A stretch of 13,572 nucleotides of DNA from Treponema sp. (lineage in GTDB: Bacteria > Spirochaetota > Spirochaetia > Treponematales > Breznakiellaceae): NCBI GenBank assembly GCA_031275535.1, contig JAISOR010000187.1, positions 1 through 13,572 on the forward strand, in the 5' to 3' direction. Position numbers and translations under genes: made by a program. Shown here piece by piece: positions 1-6,953 of the stretch. Position 1 is the first letter of the stretch. Each line of letters starts with the position of its first letter. Below the pieces are notes generated by a model. The model was given only the letters and a program-made list of their open reading frames with translations, was not told the origin of the DNA and made no database searches.

Positions 1-210
1 GGAAAAAGTACACCCCTAAAGCACAGGTACAGCGCCCGCCAAAACATTGCCCAGGCGTTCCGTATCGGGGGGGGAAGAGGGGGTTCCTCGCATAATTCGG
101 GTAATTTTCCCGCAAACCCCTTCAATATATCATTGTCACCCTTCCCCCTTCACTCTCCACTCCTGCTTGGGGGGCTCGATTTTTTGCGGGTCCTGTATAA
201 TAATTATAAG
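1..210. other. Window-edge stretch with no assignable gene
   Basis: No gene can be named here. The reading frame of the following SRPBCC gene is open from base 1 without a stop, but the translation (Gly/Ser/Pro rich, then Leu/Pro rich) looks non-coding. A second plus frame, starting at base 3, is open and stops near 98; it could be the tail of a gene beyond the window, but it has no recognisable motif. There is a run of eight G at 67-74 and a second G run just after it. A TATAAT hexamer sits at 196-201, directly preceded by TG, but I see no -35 box at a normal distance. If it is used, transcription would start only a few bases before the GTG at 211. Confidence 0.4.
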
Positions 211-861
211 GTGTGGGATAGAATTGTAAGATCGTCGTTGCTTTTATTAATGCTTCTTTACGCCTCCCGGGGACTTGGGGCGCTTGAGGGGGAGGTGATA
301 CCCTCCGAAGGGGTCTTAAAAAAGATCACCGGGAGGCCCCAGGCCCTGTTTTCCGAGGTTACCGCGGAAAGGGGGGATGATGATTCCCGGTGGATCAGGA
401 TGTATGCCGGGGCCCATGTGTGTACCGAGCTTCCCCTGGAGAAGCTGTACCCCGTAATAAGCGATTATGAAAACTATCCGGCGGTTTTTAAGAGGAACAG
501 GACCGCCCGGGTTTTCGAGGCAGAAGGCGAAGGGGTCTACCAGGACGTAGAGGTTGGGATTATCCTGCCGGGGATCTCGTATACCAGCCGTTACCGGACC
601 CTCATAATAGAAAAAGAGCATACCCCTTCCCGGTTGATCCTGGAATTTACCGGCGTTTCCAGTGATGGTTCGGTAAAGGACGTATCCGCCCAATGGTATT
701 TCGAGACCCTCCTGCTGGACGGCCGGCCCTATACGTATATCAGGTATATCCAGTCAAGCTCGGTGGTCAGGAAAAGTATTTTCCAGAAGACCCTTATGAC
801 CATGTTCCTTGATTCTGAAACTACCGCCATGCTTAATCAGCTGCTCAATGCCTCAAAATGA
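211..861 (+). CDS. Exported SRPBCC/START-like domain protein
   Basis: This 216-residue protein has a short basic N-terminus (R at 4 and 7), a Leu-rich hydrophobic stretch at about 9-22 and a likely signal-peptidase site after the GLGA motif, so it is probably exported or anchored in the membrane. Residues about 65-216 have the features of the SRPBCC (Bet v 1/START, COQ10/polyketide-cyclase-like) fold: an early strand, a helix with the typical 'LYPVISDYENYPAVF' pattern, then alternating strands (VYQDVEVGI, SRYRTLIIE, SRLILEF, YTYIRYIQSS) and a long C-terminal helix. Members bind lipids or other hydrophobic ligands; the ligand here is unknown. I chose the GTG at 211 because it gives a proper signal peptide; a TTG at 238 would lose the positive charges and a TTG at 133 adds unlikely sequence. 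No good Shine-Dalgarno precedes 211. The 3' end overlaps the convergent methyltransferase gene by 25 bases. Confidence 0.7.
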   Translation: MWDRIVRSSLLLLMLLYASRGLGALEGEVIPSEGVLKKITGRPQALFSEVTAERGDDDSRWIRMYAGAHVCTELPLEKLYPVISDYENYPAVFKRNRTARVFEAEGEGVYQDVEVGIILPGISYTSRYRTLIIEKEHTPSRLILEFTGVSSDGSVKDVSAQWYFETLLLDGRPYTYIRYIQSSSVVRKSIFQKTLMTMFLDSETTAMLNQLLNASK

Positions 862-2246
862 TAGGCCAGGGCCCGGAAGCCATTGCGCTTAAGGTCCCCA
901 AGACGGATAAAGGGTTTCTGTTTTTTCCGGTCAAACCGTTCCGCCTCCGAAGAGGGAAGGGCGATAAGGGCGATTCCGCCGGGCCGTAAGAGCCCTGCCA
1001 GCGCCTCCCAGTAGGCGTCAAACCTCCGGGGCGCGGGTTCCGGAAAGGCGGCAATAAGGCCGTAGGCCTTATTGCCGCCTTCGCCGCCGGCCGCCGCCCG
1101 CAGACTATCCCGGCTGCCGGCCGGATCTACGGCGGGCACAAGCCGGATTAGGGTATCCGGGGCGGCGGCGTTATGCCGGGAAGCCTCCAGGGCAAGGATG
1201 TTTCTGCCCGAGAGTACCAGCGGTTGCCGTGCTTCCGGCCCAAGGTACTTTAGAAGCCAAACCGGGAAATGCCCCTGCCCCGGCTCATGGATAAGGATCC
1301 CCGGGGGAAGGGCCCGCTTTTTAAGGCCTAAACGATCCGCCAGTTTTACCGCCGTCCGGACGGCCCCGCCGGGGGTATCAAAATCCCCCAGGCCATGGAA
1401 GGCGTCGATGTGATAGGAGATACGCTCCAGCGTGTAATCGCCGCTGTTTCGGAGGTAGGCGGGATTTTCCCGGAGGAAGGCCCCCGGAGCTTCCGCCCGC
1501 TCCGGGACAATCGGGGGGCTTCCCTCTGAATCGTGGGCTAAATTCCGGCGTTCCCCGGACTGCTCCGGGGCGGGGCCGGGCCCGTACATAAAAAGCTGAT
1601 GTTCCGTTCCTTCCTCGTGGTAGAGCAGGGGAAGCCCCATCTCCGGGAGCCTTTGGCGGAACATCCCGGCCAGGGGGTTCACCACCACCACCAGGACCCT
1701 GCCGCCGGGCCTAAGCAGGGCCGCGGACCGGGGGATAAAATCCCGCAGCACCGGAAGCCCCGCCTTGGCGGGGATGTTGGAGAGGATCAAATCCCAGCGG
1801 GATTCCGGCGGCCCCGCGAGCAGCGCTTCGGTATGGGCCTCCAAAACCGCGGGGGAAATGCCGTTACACCGGGCGTTGTATTCCGTAAAGGCCCTGGCCA
1901 GCTCGTCCCGGTCCTGGGCGCGGACCCGGAGGCCCCCCAGGCCCTGATCCGCCAGCGCCCCGGCGGCGCATATTCCCAAAACCCCGGTCCCGCACCCCGC
2001 GTCCAGGATGGTTCCGGGCAGGGCTATACCCTGCCGGAGGTCCCCGTCCCACAGGCGGGAAAGGGCCTTTAAGAGAAGACGGCTCCCCCTGTCAATATCC
2101 GCCGAACTAAAGAGGCCCTGGGAAAGGGCAAACCGGAAATTCCTGCCCCGGAATTTAAAATCCACCCCTTTATTTTCGTAAGACAGGATAAGAGATTGGG
2201 CATCGGAAATTGAAGGCATGGAATATCCGGGGTCAGGCTTCTTCAT
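837..2246 (-). CDS. Two-domain class I SAM-dependent methyltransferase (RsmC/RlmG-like)
   Basis: The protein has 469 residues. The N-terminal half (about 25-220) is a small-subunit-type rRNA/MTS methyltransferase domain: the 'FRFALSQGLFSSADIDRGSRLLL' lead-in seen in RsmC-like enzymes, the SAM-binding motif I LDAGCGTG at 81-88, an acidic residue after strand 2 (AQDRDE, about 110-115) and motif IV SNIPAKAG at 156-163, where RsmC-type enzymes have an NPPF-like motif. A Pro/Glu-rich linker follows (about 225-265). The C-terminal half (about 275-469) looks like a second, degenerate methyltransferase fold: an EPGQGH glycine loop, ALEASRHN, and LLRPGGIALIALP. Substrate is unknown; an rRNA base is the most likely guess. 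Start at 2246 follows a good AGGGGAA ribosome site 7 bases upstream; a Met nine codons later is possible. It lies 59 bases after efp and is probably in the same transcript. Confidence 0.75.
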   Translation of the reverse strand: MKKPDPGYSMPSISDAQSLILSYENKGVDFKFRGRNFRFALSQGLFSSADIDRGSRLLLKALSRLWDGDLRQGIALPGTILDAGCGTGVLGICAAGALADQGLGGLRVRAQDRDELARAFTEYNARCNGISPAVLEAHTEALLAGPPESRWDLILSNIPAKAGLPVLRDFIPRSAALLRPGGRVLVVVVNPLAGMFRQRLPEMGLPLLYHEEGTEHQLFMYGPGPAPEQSGERRNLAHDSEGSPPIVPERAEAPGAFLRENPAYLRNSGDYTLERISYHIDAFHGLGDFDTPGGAVRTAVKLADRLGLKKRALPPGILIHEPGQGHFPVWLLKYLGPEARQPLVLSGRNILALEASRHNAAAPDTLIRLVPAVDPAGSRDSLRAAAGGEGGNKAYGLIAAFPEPAPRRFDAYWEALAGLLRPGGIALIALPSSEAERFDRKKQKPFIRLGDLKRNGFRALAYHFEALSS

Positions 2247-2270
2247 CCCGCACTTCCCCTTTCGGCAGGC

Positions 2271-2299
2271 CCGGGCCCGCCAAAAACCACCGGGCCCGG
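2271..2299 (-). other. Intercistronic GC hairpin between efp and methyltransferase
   Basis: A perfect 9-bp inverted repeat (CCGGGCCCG, 2271-2279, with CGGGCCCGG, 2291-2299) encloses an 11-base loop. It lies between the efp stop and the ribosome site of the methyltransferase gene. No T-run follows on the minus strand, so it is not a classical terminator. It may protect the 3' end of efp mRNA or lower read-through into the methyltransferase gene; this is inference. Confidence 0.5.
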
Positions 2300-2305
2300 C
2301 CGGGC

Positions 2306-2869
2306 TTAACTGTTTACCCGCTCCACATATTCATTGGTTTCGGTGTTGACCAGGATCTTTTCCCCCTGTTTGATAAAGAGGGGTACCCGGACGGTGAGCC
2401 CCGTTTCGGTGACCACCGGCTTGGTTGCCCCGGACACGGTATCTCCCTTTACGTAGTTTTCGCTTTCCGCCACGGTAAAAACCACCTTATAGGGTATCTT
2501 AATGTCGATAACCTTCGCCTCCCAAACGGTAAGCTCGTAGACATCCCCTTCCTTGAGGTAGTATTTTTTATCCTCCATATCGGCAATGGGTACTTCGTAC
2601 TGATCGTAGGTCTCGTTATCCATAAAATGGTAGTGGTCCTGATCCGCATATTGGTATTGGCAGTTGTGGACATCCACCTGGGCATCTTCAACTTCCTGTT
2701 GGGTAGGGATAGTCAGACTGAGGACAGAACCATCCCTGATACTTTTCATCTTTATCCGGGCAATGGCCGTTCCCTTTCCGGGGTTGTGGAATTCCCGTTC
2801 AATTACCAGATAGGGCTGGCCCTTCTGGAGTAAACAACTTCCCTTAACAATATCTCCGCCTCGTATCAT
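2306..2869 (-). CDS. efp: Translation elongation factor P
   Basis: This 187-residue protein is the normal length for EF-P, which binds ribosomes stalled at polyproline and helps peptide bond formation. The three-domain layout is visible: N-terminal KOW-like domain (1-63), central OB domain (about 66-127) and C-terminal OB domain (about 130-187) with the conserved 'TGLTVRVPLFIKQGEKI' segment near the end. The conserved loop reads NPGKGTA with Lys32, the position modified in many bacteria (Lys34 in E. coli). Which modification applies here cannot be told from the window. The ATG at 2869 follows a GAGGAA ribosome site. Its own promoter is visible just upstream. pepF lies further upstream on the same strand but is separated by strong hairpins, so efp is probably transcribed independently of pepF and together with the methyltransferase gene. 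Confidence 0.95.
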   Translation of the reverse strand: MIRGGDIVKGSCLLQKGQPYLVIEREFHNPGKGTAIARIKMKSIRDGSVLSLTIPTQQEVEDAQVDVHNCQYQYADQDHYHFMDNETYDQYEVPIADMEDKKYYLKEGDVYELTVWEAKVIDIKIPYKVVFTVAESENYVKGDTVSGATKPVVTETGLTVRVPLFIKQGEKILVNTETNEYVERVNS

Positions 2870-2899
2870 AGTTCCTCGCTTGTACTGGTTACTCCTTTT

Positions 2900-2927
2900 A
2901 TTATAGTTATTATTTCAGCTTCGTCTA
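2900..2927 (-). promoter_or_regulatory. Probable sigma-70-type promoter of efp
   Basis: On the minus strand a perfect -10 TATAAT lies at 2905-2900 and a 4-of-6 -35 (TAGACG) at 2927-2922, with a 16-base spacer. This predicts a start near 2893 and a leader of about 25 bases that contains only the efp ribosome site. The opposite strand also holds a TATAGT at 2902-2907 with TTGTAC at 2880-2885, which could drive transcription into the structured element at 2946-3090. Confidence 0.5.
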
Positions 2928-2945
2928 GGAACCTATCAGCCCCGC

Positions 2946-3090
2946 CAATAATTCCACATTTGAACGAAAAAATGGCCTGGGCAGAACATCTGAAAGCGGC
3001 CACGCTTGCCCCTACGGGGCTTCGGTCAAGTGTCCGCTCTCAGATAACCCGCCCAGGCCGTCCTATCTTTCTCCAATCGTGGAATTATTG
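2946..3090. other. 145-base nested stem-loop element, candidate structured RNA or palindromic repeat
   Basis: An outer 12-bp perfect inverted repeat (CAATAATTCCAC at 2946-2957; GTGGAATTATTG at 3079-3090) encloses a 16/19-base open bubble and then a long arm. The arm has a 9-bp GC stem (2974-2982 with 3051-3059), an internal loop, an 11-bp stem with one mismatch (2988-2999 with 3034-3045), a 7-bp stem with one G-T pair (3002-3008 with 3027-3033) and an apical 4-bp CCCC/GGGG stem (3009-3012 with 3016-3019). No protein is encoded. A T-run follows the arm on the minus strand and another (CTTTTT, 3091-3096) follows the outer stem on the plus strand. The shape (closing stem, large bubble, long apical arm) recalls 6S RNA, but I see no sequence proof. 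A non-autonomous palindromic mobile repeat is the main alternative; no target duplication is visible. Confidence 0.5.
2967..3059 (-). terminator. Stem-loop plus T-run, possible terminator upstream of efp
   Basis: Read on the minus strand, the 9-bp stem GGCCTGGGC/GCCCAGGCC closes the long arm and is followed after one base by six T (positions 2972-2967). This has the form of a factor-independent terminator, although the loop part is unusually long and itself structured. It would stop transcription coming from the pepF side before it reaches the efp promoter. Confidence 0.4.
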
Positions 3091-3115
3091 CTTTTTATGA
3101 GGGGAGTTTACGGTA

Positions 3116-3183
3116 AAAAACGATGAAACAACGTTTTAAAGCATAGTACAAAAGGGAAACCAACCGGTTGTTTCATCGTTTTT
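3116..3183 (-). terminator. 17-bp inverted repeat downstream of pepF, likely terminator
   Basis: A perfect 17-base inverted repeat (3116-3132 with 3167-3183; core CGATGAAACAAC) has A-rich outer ends that become a T-run on either strand, so it could act in both directions. It begins 56 bases after the pepF stop codon. The 34-base loop is long for a terminator and contains a 10-base palindrome CAACCGGTTG that overlaps the second arm (3161-3170) and could form an alternative fold. Confidence 0.45.
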
Positions 3184-3238
3184 CAGATTGGAGGACCTGC
3201 TTTTCAAGAAATTACTTCGAATTCGGTGGTACTCGTTT

Positions 3239-5059
3239 TCAAATGTTAAATTGCTGCAGCCCCGCCAGTTCATCCACCAGGTTGCTGAAGATCTTACAGG
3301 CCGCGGCCACCGGTGCGGGGGAAGACATATCAACCCCCGCAAGTTTGAGGGATTCTATGGGGAACCGGGAGCCCCCGGACTTTAGGAAGGCAAAATAATC
3401 CTCCCGTTCCCCGGCTCCCCCGGAAAGGACCCGTTCCGCCAGGGCCAGGGAAGCGGAAATCCCGGTGGCGTACTTATATACGTAAAAGGCCCGGTAAAAA
3501 TGGGGTATCCGCAATCCTTCAAGATCGCTGGTTTCCTCAAAGACCACTTCGGGGCCAAAGTATTTAACCAGGAGCTTCCGGTACTCCTCCCGCAGGACAT
3601 CCACCGTTAAGGGCTCGCCCCCTTCTTCCAGTTCATGGGTCCGTTTTTCAAATTCCGCAAACATGGTCTGCCGGTAGAGGGTGGCCAGGAGATCGTCCAC
3701 CCGTTTGTTGATAATGTATACCTTTAGATCTTTGGCCTCCGCCCGGTCTTTTAAATAACGGAAGAGGAGTTCCTCGTTAAAGGTGCTGGCGACCTCGGCC
3801 TCGAAAATGGTGTAGCCATAATGCATAAAGGGATTGGATCTTGCGGAATACCAGGAGTGCATGGAATGTCCCCCCTCATGGGCCAGGGTAAAGACATCCC
3901 GCAGGGCGTCTTCCTTATAGTTCATCAGGATATAGGGTTCGCCCGCATAACTCCCCGCGGAAAAGGCGCCGGAACGTTTTCCCTTGTTTTCATACCGGTC
4001 CGCCCAGCGGCCCAGCAGACCGGACCGGAGGGTCTGTACGTATTCATCCCCCAGGGGCGCCAGCGCGGCGGAGACCAGGTCAACCGCCTCGTTCCAGGGG
4101 GTTTCCTTAACCGCCTTGGGAACTATGGGCACATAGACATCGTAATGCCGCAGTTCCGCCAGGCCCAGGGTCCGCCTCCGCAGGCCATAATACCGGTGGA
4201 GGGGGGCCAGATTATCGCTTACCGTAGCGATCAGGTTATCATACACCTCTTCGGAGACATTATCGGGAAAAAGCTTTGCCGCCCGGGCGGAGGGGAAACC
4301 CCGGATTCTGGCCTTGATCACGTCCTGCTTAACCTGGCCGCCGTATAGGGCCGCCAGGGTGGTCTTGTGGGATTCAAAGTGGTGATAAAAGGTCTCGTAG
4401 GCCCGCCGCCGGAGGTCCCGGTCCGGATTTTCCATAAATACCGCCCAGGTGGATTGGGAGAGGGGCCGCTTTCCCCCAGGGGTGTCCAGGACGCCAAAAT
4501 CCAGGTCCACATTGGTAAGCACCGAAAAGACCTCCCCGGCGAGGTTTTCTCCCTCCGCATGGAGGGCCAGGATCCGCTCTTCCCGGTCGCTGAGGATGTG
4601 GGGCTTGTAGCGGAGCAGCTTTTTAAGGTAAATCCGGTATTCCTCCAGCCGGGGATGCCGCAGGAATTCCGCCATGGCCGTATCCGGAATGGCCCCTATC
4701 TCCGGGTCCACCCATGCGGCGGCGGCCTGGGCCTTTGCCTGGGCCATGATAAAGCGGCCGGCCATAGCCCGGGCGGCGCTGTCCCCCTCATCCTCGGTCT
4801 GCCTCAGATCGCTGTAATAGGCAAGCCGTTCCTCCAAAAGCCCCAGATCCCGGTAAAAGTCAAGAAAATCCGCCAGGGCTTCGGCGGATTTTCCCAGGGT
4901 GCCTTTCCGGGGCAGGATCTTCTCCGTTAGTTGTTCGTATTTTAAAAGACCCTCATCCCAGGCTTTGTCGTTGGGGTAGAGTTTGGAAAGATCCCAGGTA
5001 TTTTCAACGGCCACTTCCTGCCGGGTGGGAATTGTTACAGTTTTATTGACGGATGCCAT
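3239..5059 (-). CDS. pepF: Oligoendopeptidase F, M3 family zinc metallopeptidase
   Basis: The 606-residue length is typical for PepF, a cytosolic zinc enzyme that cleaves short oligopeptides, for example those brought in by Opp/Dpp systems or released by protein turnover. The N-terminal helical domain (about 20-200) includes the usual 'WDLSKLYPNDKAW' opening. The catalytic domain has the zinc site HEGGH at 394-398 (in LAHEGGHSMHSW) and the third ligand candidate Glu422 in the FEAEVASTFNE segment. The C-terminus has the family's 'PHFYRAFYVYKYATG' stretch, where Tyr/His residues contact substrate. There is no signal peptide. The ATG at 5059 has an AAGGAG ribosome site 8 bases upstream. The gene stands alone: 144 bases separate it from the upstream gene, and an inverted repeat follows its stop. 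AT-rich sequence upstream offers -10-like hexamers but no convincing promoter pair. Confidence 0.95.
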   Translation of the reverse strand: MASVNKTVTIPTRQEVAVENTWDLSKLYPNDKAWDEGLLKYEQLTEKILPRKGTLGKSAEALADFLDFYRDLGLLEERLAYYSDLRQTEDEGDSAARAMAGRFIMAQAKAQAAAAWVDPEIGAIPDTAMAEFLRHPRLEEYRIYLKKLLRYKPHILSDREERILALHAEGENLAGEVFSVLTNVDLDFGVLDTPGGKRPLSQSTWAVFMENPDRDLRRRAYETFYHHFESHKTTLAALYGGQVKQDVIKARIRGFPSARAAKLFPDNVSEEVYDNLIATVSDNLAPLHRYYGLRRRTLGLAELRHYDVYVPIVPKAVKETPWNEAVDLVSAALAPLGDEYVQTLRSGLLGRWADRYENKGKRSGAFSAGSYAGEPYILMNYKEDALRDVFTLAHEGGHSMHSWYSARSNPFMHYGYTIFEAEVASTFNEELLFRYLKDRAEAKDLKVYIINKRVDDLLATLYRQTMFAEFEKRTHELEEGGEPLTVDVLREEYRKLLVKYFGPEVVFEETSDLEGLRIPHFYRAFYVYKYATGISASLALAERVLSGGAGEREDYFAFLKSGGSRFPIESLKLAGVDMSSPAPVAAACKIFSNLVDELAGLQQFNI

Positions 5060-5203
5060 ACGGATAACTCCTTCTTCGTATAATTCGAGGCAATTTTAAT
5101 TTGAAATTAACTCATTCTACAGACTTTTCAAATTTTGTCCCACAAACCCGCACCAGGAACTATCTTGAAGGTCATGACCGGCAGCCGGCTTTTCCCCCGG
5201 GGC

Positions 5204-5830
5204 TTATTCTTCTTCACAGGCGGAAAAATCACAACGGCAATAAATGGCGGTACATCCCGGCAGGGGCAACACGGGCGCTTCATTGATGGGGAAAACCCGT
5301 TGATGGGTTTGAACTACCTGACAATCGAGATCTCCCCCCATATTGTCGATCTTTACTTTGGTGACTCCCCGGGCCCGCAGCTCGATCAATTTGTATTTCC
5401 TGCTGACGGCAAAATAATTCATATAATAAATAATGGGGATAATTTGGTTGGGCTGCTCCTCGGACAGCCCCTTTTCGGTCATACATTCCACCATTTCCCG
5501 GGAAACCCTATACTCCAGGGGAAAAGACAGGGCCTGCTTTTCCTCATCCGAGAGGCAATCGTTGTACGAAAAAGGATCGTTGTTATAGCCGCCGACCTTG
5601 GGGATTATCTTTTCCATATGGGACAATTTTTCCGGTTTAAAATAGCCGGATTTCTCAATATCCCGCATCATCCCCGCCAGGGTCTCCTTTCTGATTATTT
5701 CATTCCGTTCCCTGGGATTTAGCACCACGTATGAGGCGGCGCTTACTAATGATTTAATATCCGCGGTGCCCTGTTTGGCGGCCAGAACTTCCCGAACTTT
5801 TTTAGCTAATGCCAAGAGATCGGCTGCCAT
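5204..5830 (-). CDS. Conserved-looking protein of unknown function with Cys-containing tail
   Basis: I do not recognise this 208-residue protein. It has no signal peptide or membrane segment. The first 60 residues are helical and charged; a middle part is rich in Tyr, Asn and Glu (KVGGYNNDPFSYNDC, YRVSREMVECM); the region about 135-150 is hydrophobic (IIPIIYYMNYFAV). The last 45 residues carry a Cys pattern: DLDC, then PGC-x4-CRCDFSAC, which might bind a metal, but this is a guess. The coding quality is good: it has an AGGAGG ribosome site 8 bases before the ATG, and a clear promoter upstream. It is monocistronic or possibly read into pepF (144 bases downstream). It is separated from the ABC operon by 148 bases that contain its promoter. 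Confidence 0.7.
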   Translation of the reverse strand: MAADLLALAKKVREVLAAKQGTADIKSLVSAASYVVLNPRERNEIIRKETLAGMMRDIEKSGYFKPEKLSHMEKIIPKVGGYNNDPFSYNDCLSDEEKQALSFPLEYRVSREMVECMTEKGLSEEQPNQIIPIIYYMNYFAVSRKYKLIELRARGVTKVKIDNMGGDLDCQVVQTHQRVFPINEAPVLPLPGCTAIYCRCDFSACEEE

Positions 5831-5878
5831 AGATTATCCTCCTGTTGGTATAGACCTTCCCGGATTCTGAACCTTTTC

Positions 5879-5907
5879 ATTGTAACATGGATTTTTTATT
5901 AAGTGAA
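5879..5907 (-). promoter_or_regulatory. Sigma-70-type promoter of the 208-residue protein gene
   Basis: On the minus strand TTCACT (5907-5902, 4 of 6) and TACAAT (5884-5879, 5 of 6) are separated by exactly 17 bases of AT-rich spacer. The predicted start near 5872 gives a leader of about 40 bases ending in an AGGAGG ribosome site. This is the best promoter match in the window and shows that the gene is not merely the last member of the ABC operon. Confidence 0.6.
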
Positions 5908-5978
5908 GTGATTCTCAGGGCGTCTGTCCGGAACCAATGAAAATGCCGTTATTTGCGTCCCATCAAGATGCCGGCGGC

Positions 5979-6953
5979 CTAGATTGTATAATCATTATAC
6001 AGGTGGCAGGCCACATAATGGCCCTGTTCAACCAGTTGAAGTTCCCCCGGTTCCTGGGTCTTGCAGACCGCCTTGCAGTATGGACACCGGTCATTAAAGG
6101 GACAGCCTGAGGGGGGATGCAGAATGGAGGGAATTTCTCCCTGAATGACGTACTCTTCAAAGTTGTTGAATTCCGTTATGACGCTGGCGTTTAGCAAAGC
6201 CCTGGTATACGGATGCATGCTGTGTTCAAATATGACTTCGGAAGGGGCTATTTCGACTATTTTGCCAAAATAAAGAACCGCAATGGTATGGCTCATATAG
6301 CGGACGCTGGCGATATCATGGGAAATATAAAGATAGCTGATGCCTTTTTCTTTTTGCAGGTCATAAAAGAGGTTTAGTATCTGCCCCCTGACCGATACAT
6401 CCAGGGAAGAGACTGGTTCATCCAGCACCAGGATTTCCGGTTCCAGGGCTAAGGCCCTGGCAATGGCAATACGCTGTAACTGGCCCCCCGAAAATTCGTG
6501 GGGAAAACGCCGCCTGAACTGACGGTCAAGTCCCACCAGTTCCAAAAGTCCATCTACCCTGGCCAACTGCTCTTTTTTGCTCAATTTTGCATTGATGATC
6601 AGGGGCTCGGCCAAAATATCCTCTACCCGCATGTGGGGATCAAAGGAACTGTAAGGGTCCTGGAATACGGCCTGAACTTTTCTCCGGTATAGGGCGCGTT
6701 CTCTGCGGGTAAAACGGTTTATATCATGGCCTTGAAAGGTGATATACCCAGCGCTCGGTTTTTCAAGCAGTAAGATCAGCCTGGTGGTAGTGGTTTTTCC
6801 CGACCCCGATTCTCCTACGAGGCTTACCGTTTGTCCATTGTAGAGGGTAAAATTTACGTCCGACAGGCTGCGGGCCCATAGTTTTTTGCCGAACAGGCCC
6901 GTCCTGACGGGGTAGTGCATTTTTACCCGGTGTACTTCTATCAGTTCTTTCAT
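5979..6953 (-). CDS. Peptide/nickel-type ABC transporter ATPase, second subunit (DppF/OppF-like)
   Basis: This 324-residue ATPase is one of the two nucleotide-binding subunits of the importer in this operon. It shows Walker A GESGSGKT (47-54), Q-loop Gln98, signature FSGGQLQR (154-161), Walker B ILVLDE (174-179) and the H-loop His212. The C-terminal oligopeptide-transporter extension has Cys284, 290, 293, 297 and 316; in this family such Cys clusters have been shown to hold an iron-sulfur cluster in some members. The start is ATG 6953, which overlaps the stop of the upstream ATPase gene (ATGA) and has GGAGGG 7 bases upstream; the longer frame beginning at 7037 lies inside the upstream gene. 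It is the last gene of the operon. The 148 bases downstream show no strong terminator. Confidence 0.92.
   Translation of the reverse strand: MKELIEVHRVKMHYPVRTGLFGKKLWARSLSDVNFTLYNGQTVSLVGESGSGKTTTTRLILLLEKPSAGYITFQGHDINRFTRRERALYRRKVQAVFQDPYSSFDPHMRVEDILAEPLIINAKLSKKEQLARVDGLLELVGLDRQFRRRFPHEFSGGQLQRIAIARALALEPEILVLDEPVSSLDVSVRGQILNLFYDLQKEKGISYLYISHDIASVRYMSHTIAVLYFGKIVEIAPSEVIFEHSMHPYTRALLNASVITEFNNFEEYVIQGEIPSILHPPSGCPFNDRCPYCKAVCKTQEPGELQLVEQGHYVACHLYNDYTI

Noticed and set aside
133..210. TTG start at 133 for the SRPBCC protein
   Set aside because: The added residues are Pro/Leu/Gly rich without a ribosome site and would push the signal peptide 26 residues inward.
2974..3059. Integron attC site or small SRP RNA
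   Set aside because: The AAC triplets on both arms have the same orientation, which does not fit the inverse core sites of attC, and the conserved GGAAGGAAGCAG-type core of SRP RNA is absent on both strands.
3821..4348. Plus-strand frame of 175 codons opposite pepF, and similar long frames opposite the methyltransferase, the ATPases and efp
   Set aside because: They are antisense to clearly conserved genes, have no family features, and reflect the GC-rich codon use of the opposite strand.
5164..5203. Short palindromes (GGTCATGACC and CCGG repeats) after the 208-residue protein gene
   Set aside because: No T-run follows on the minus strand and the stems are very short, so a terminator or operator call is not supported.
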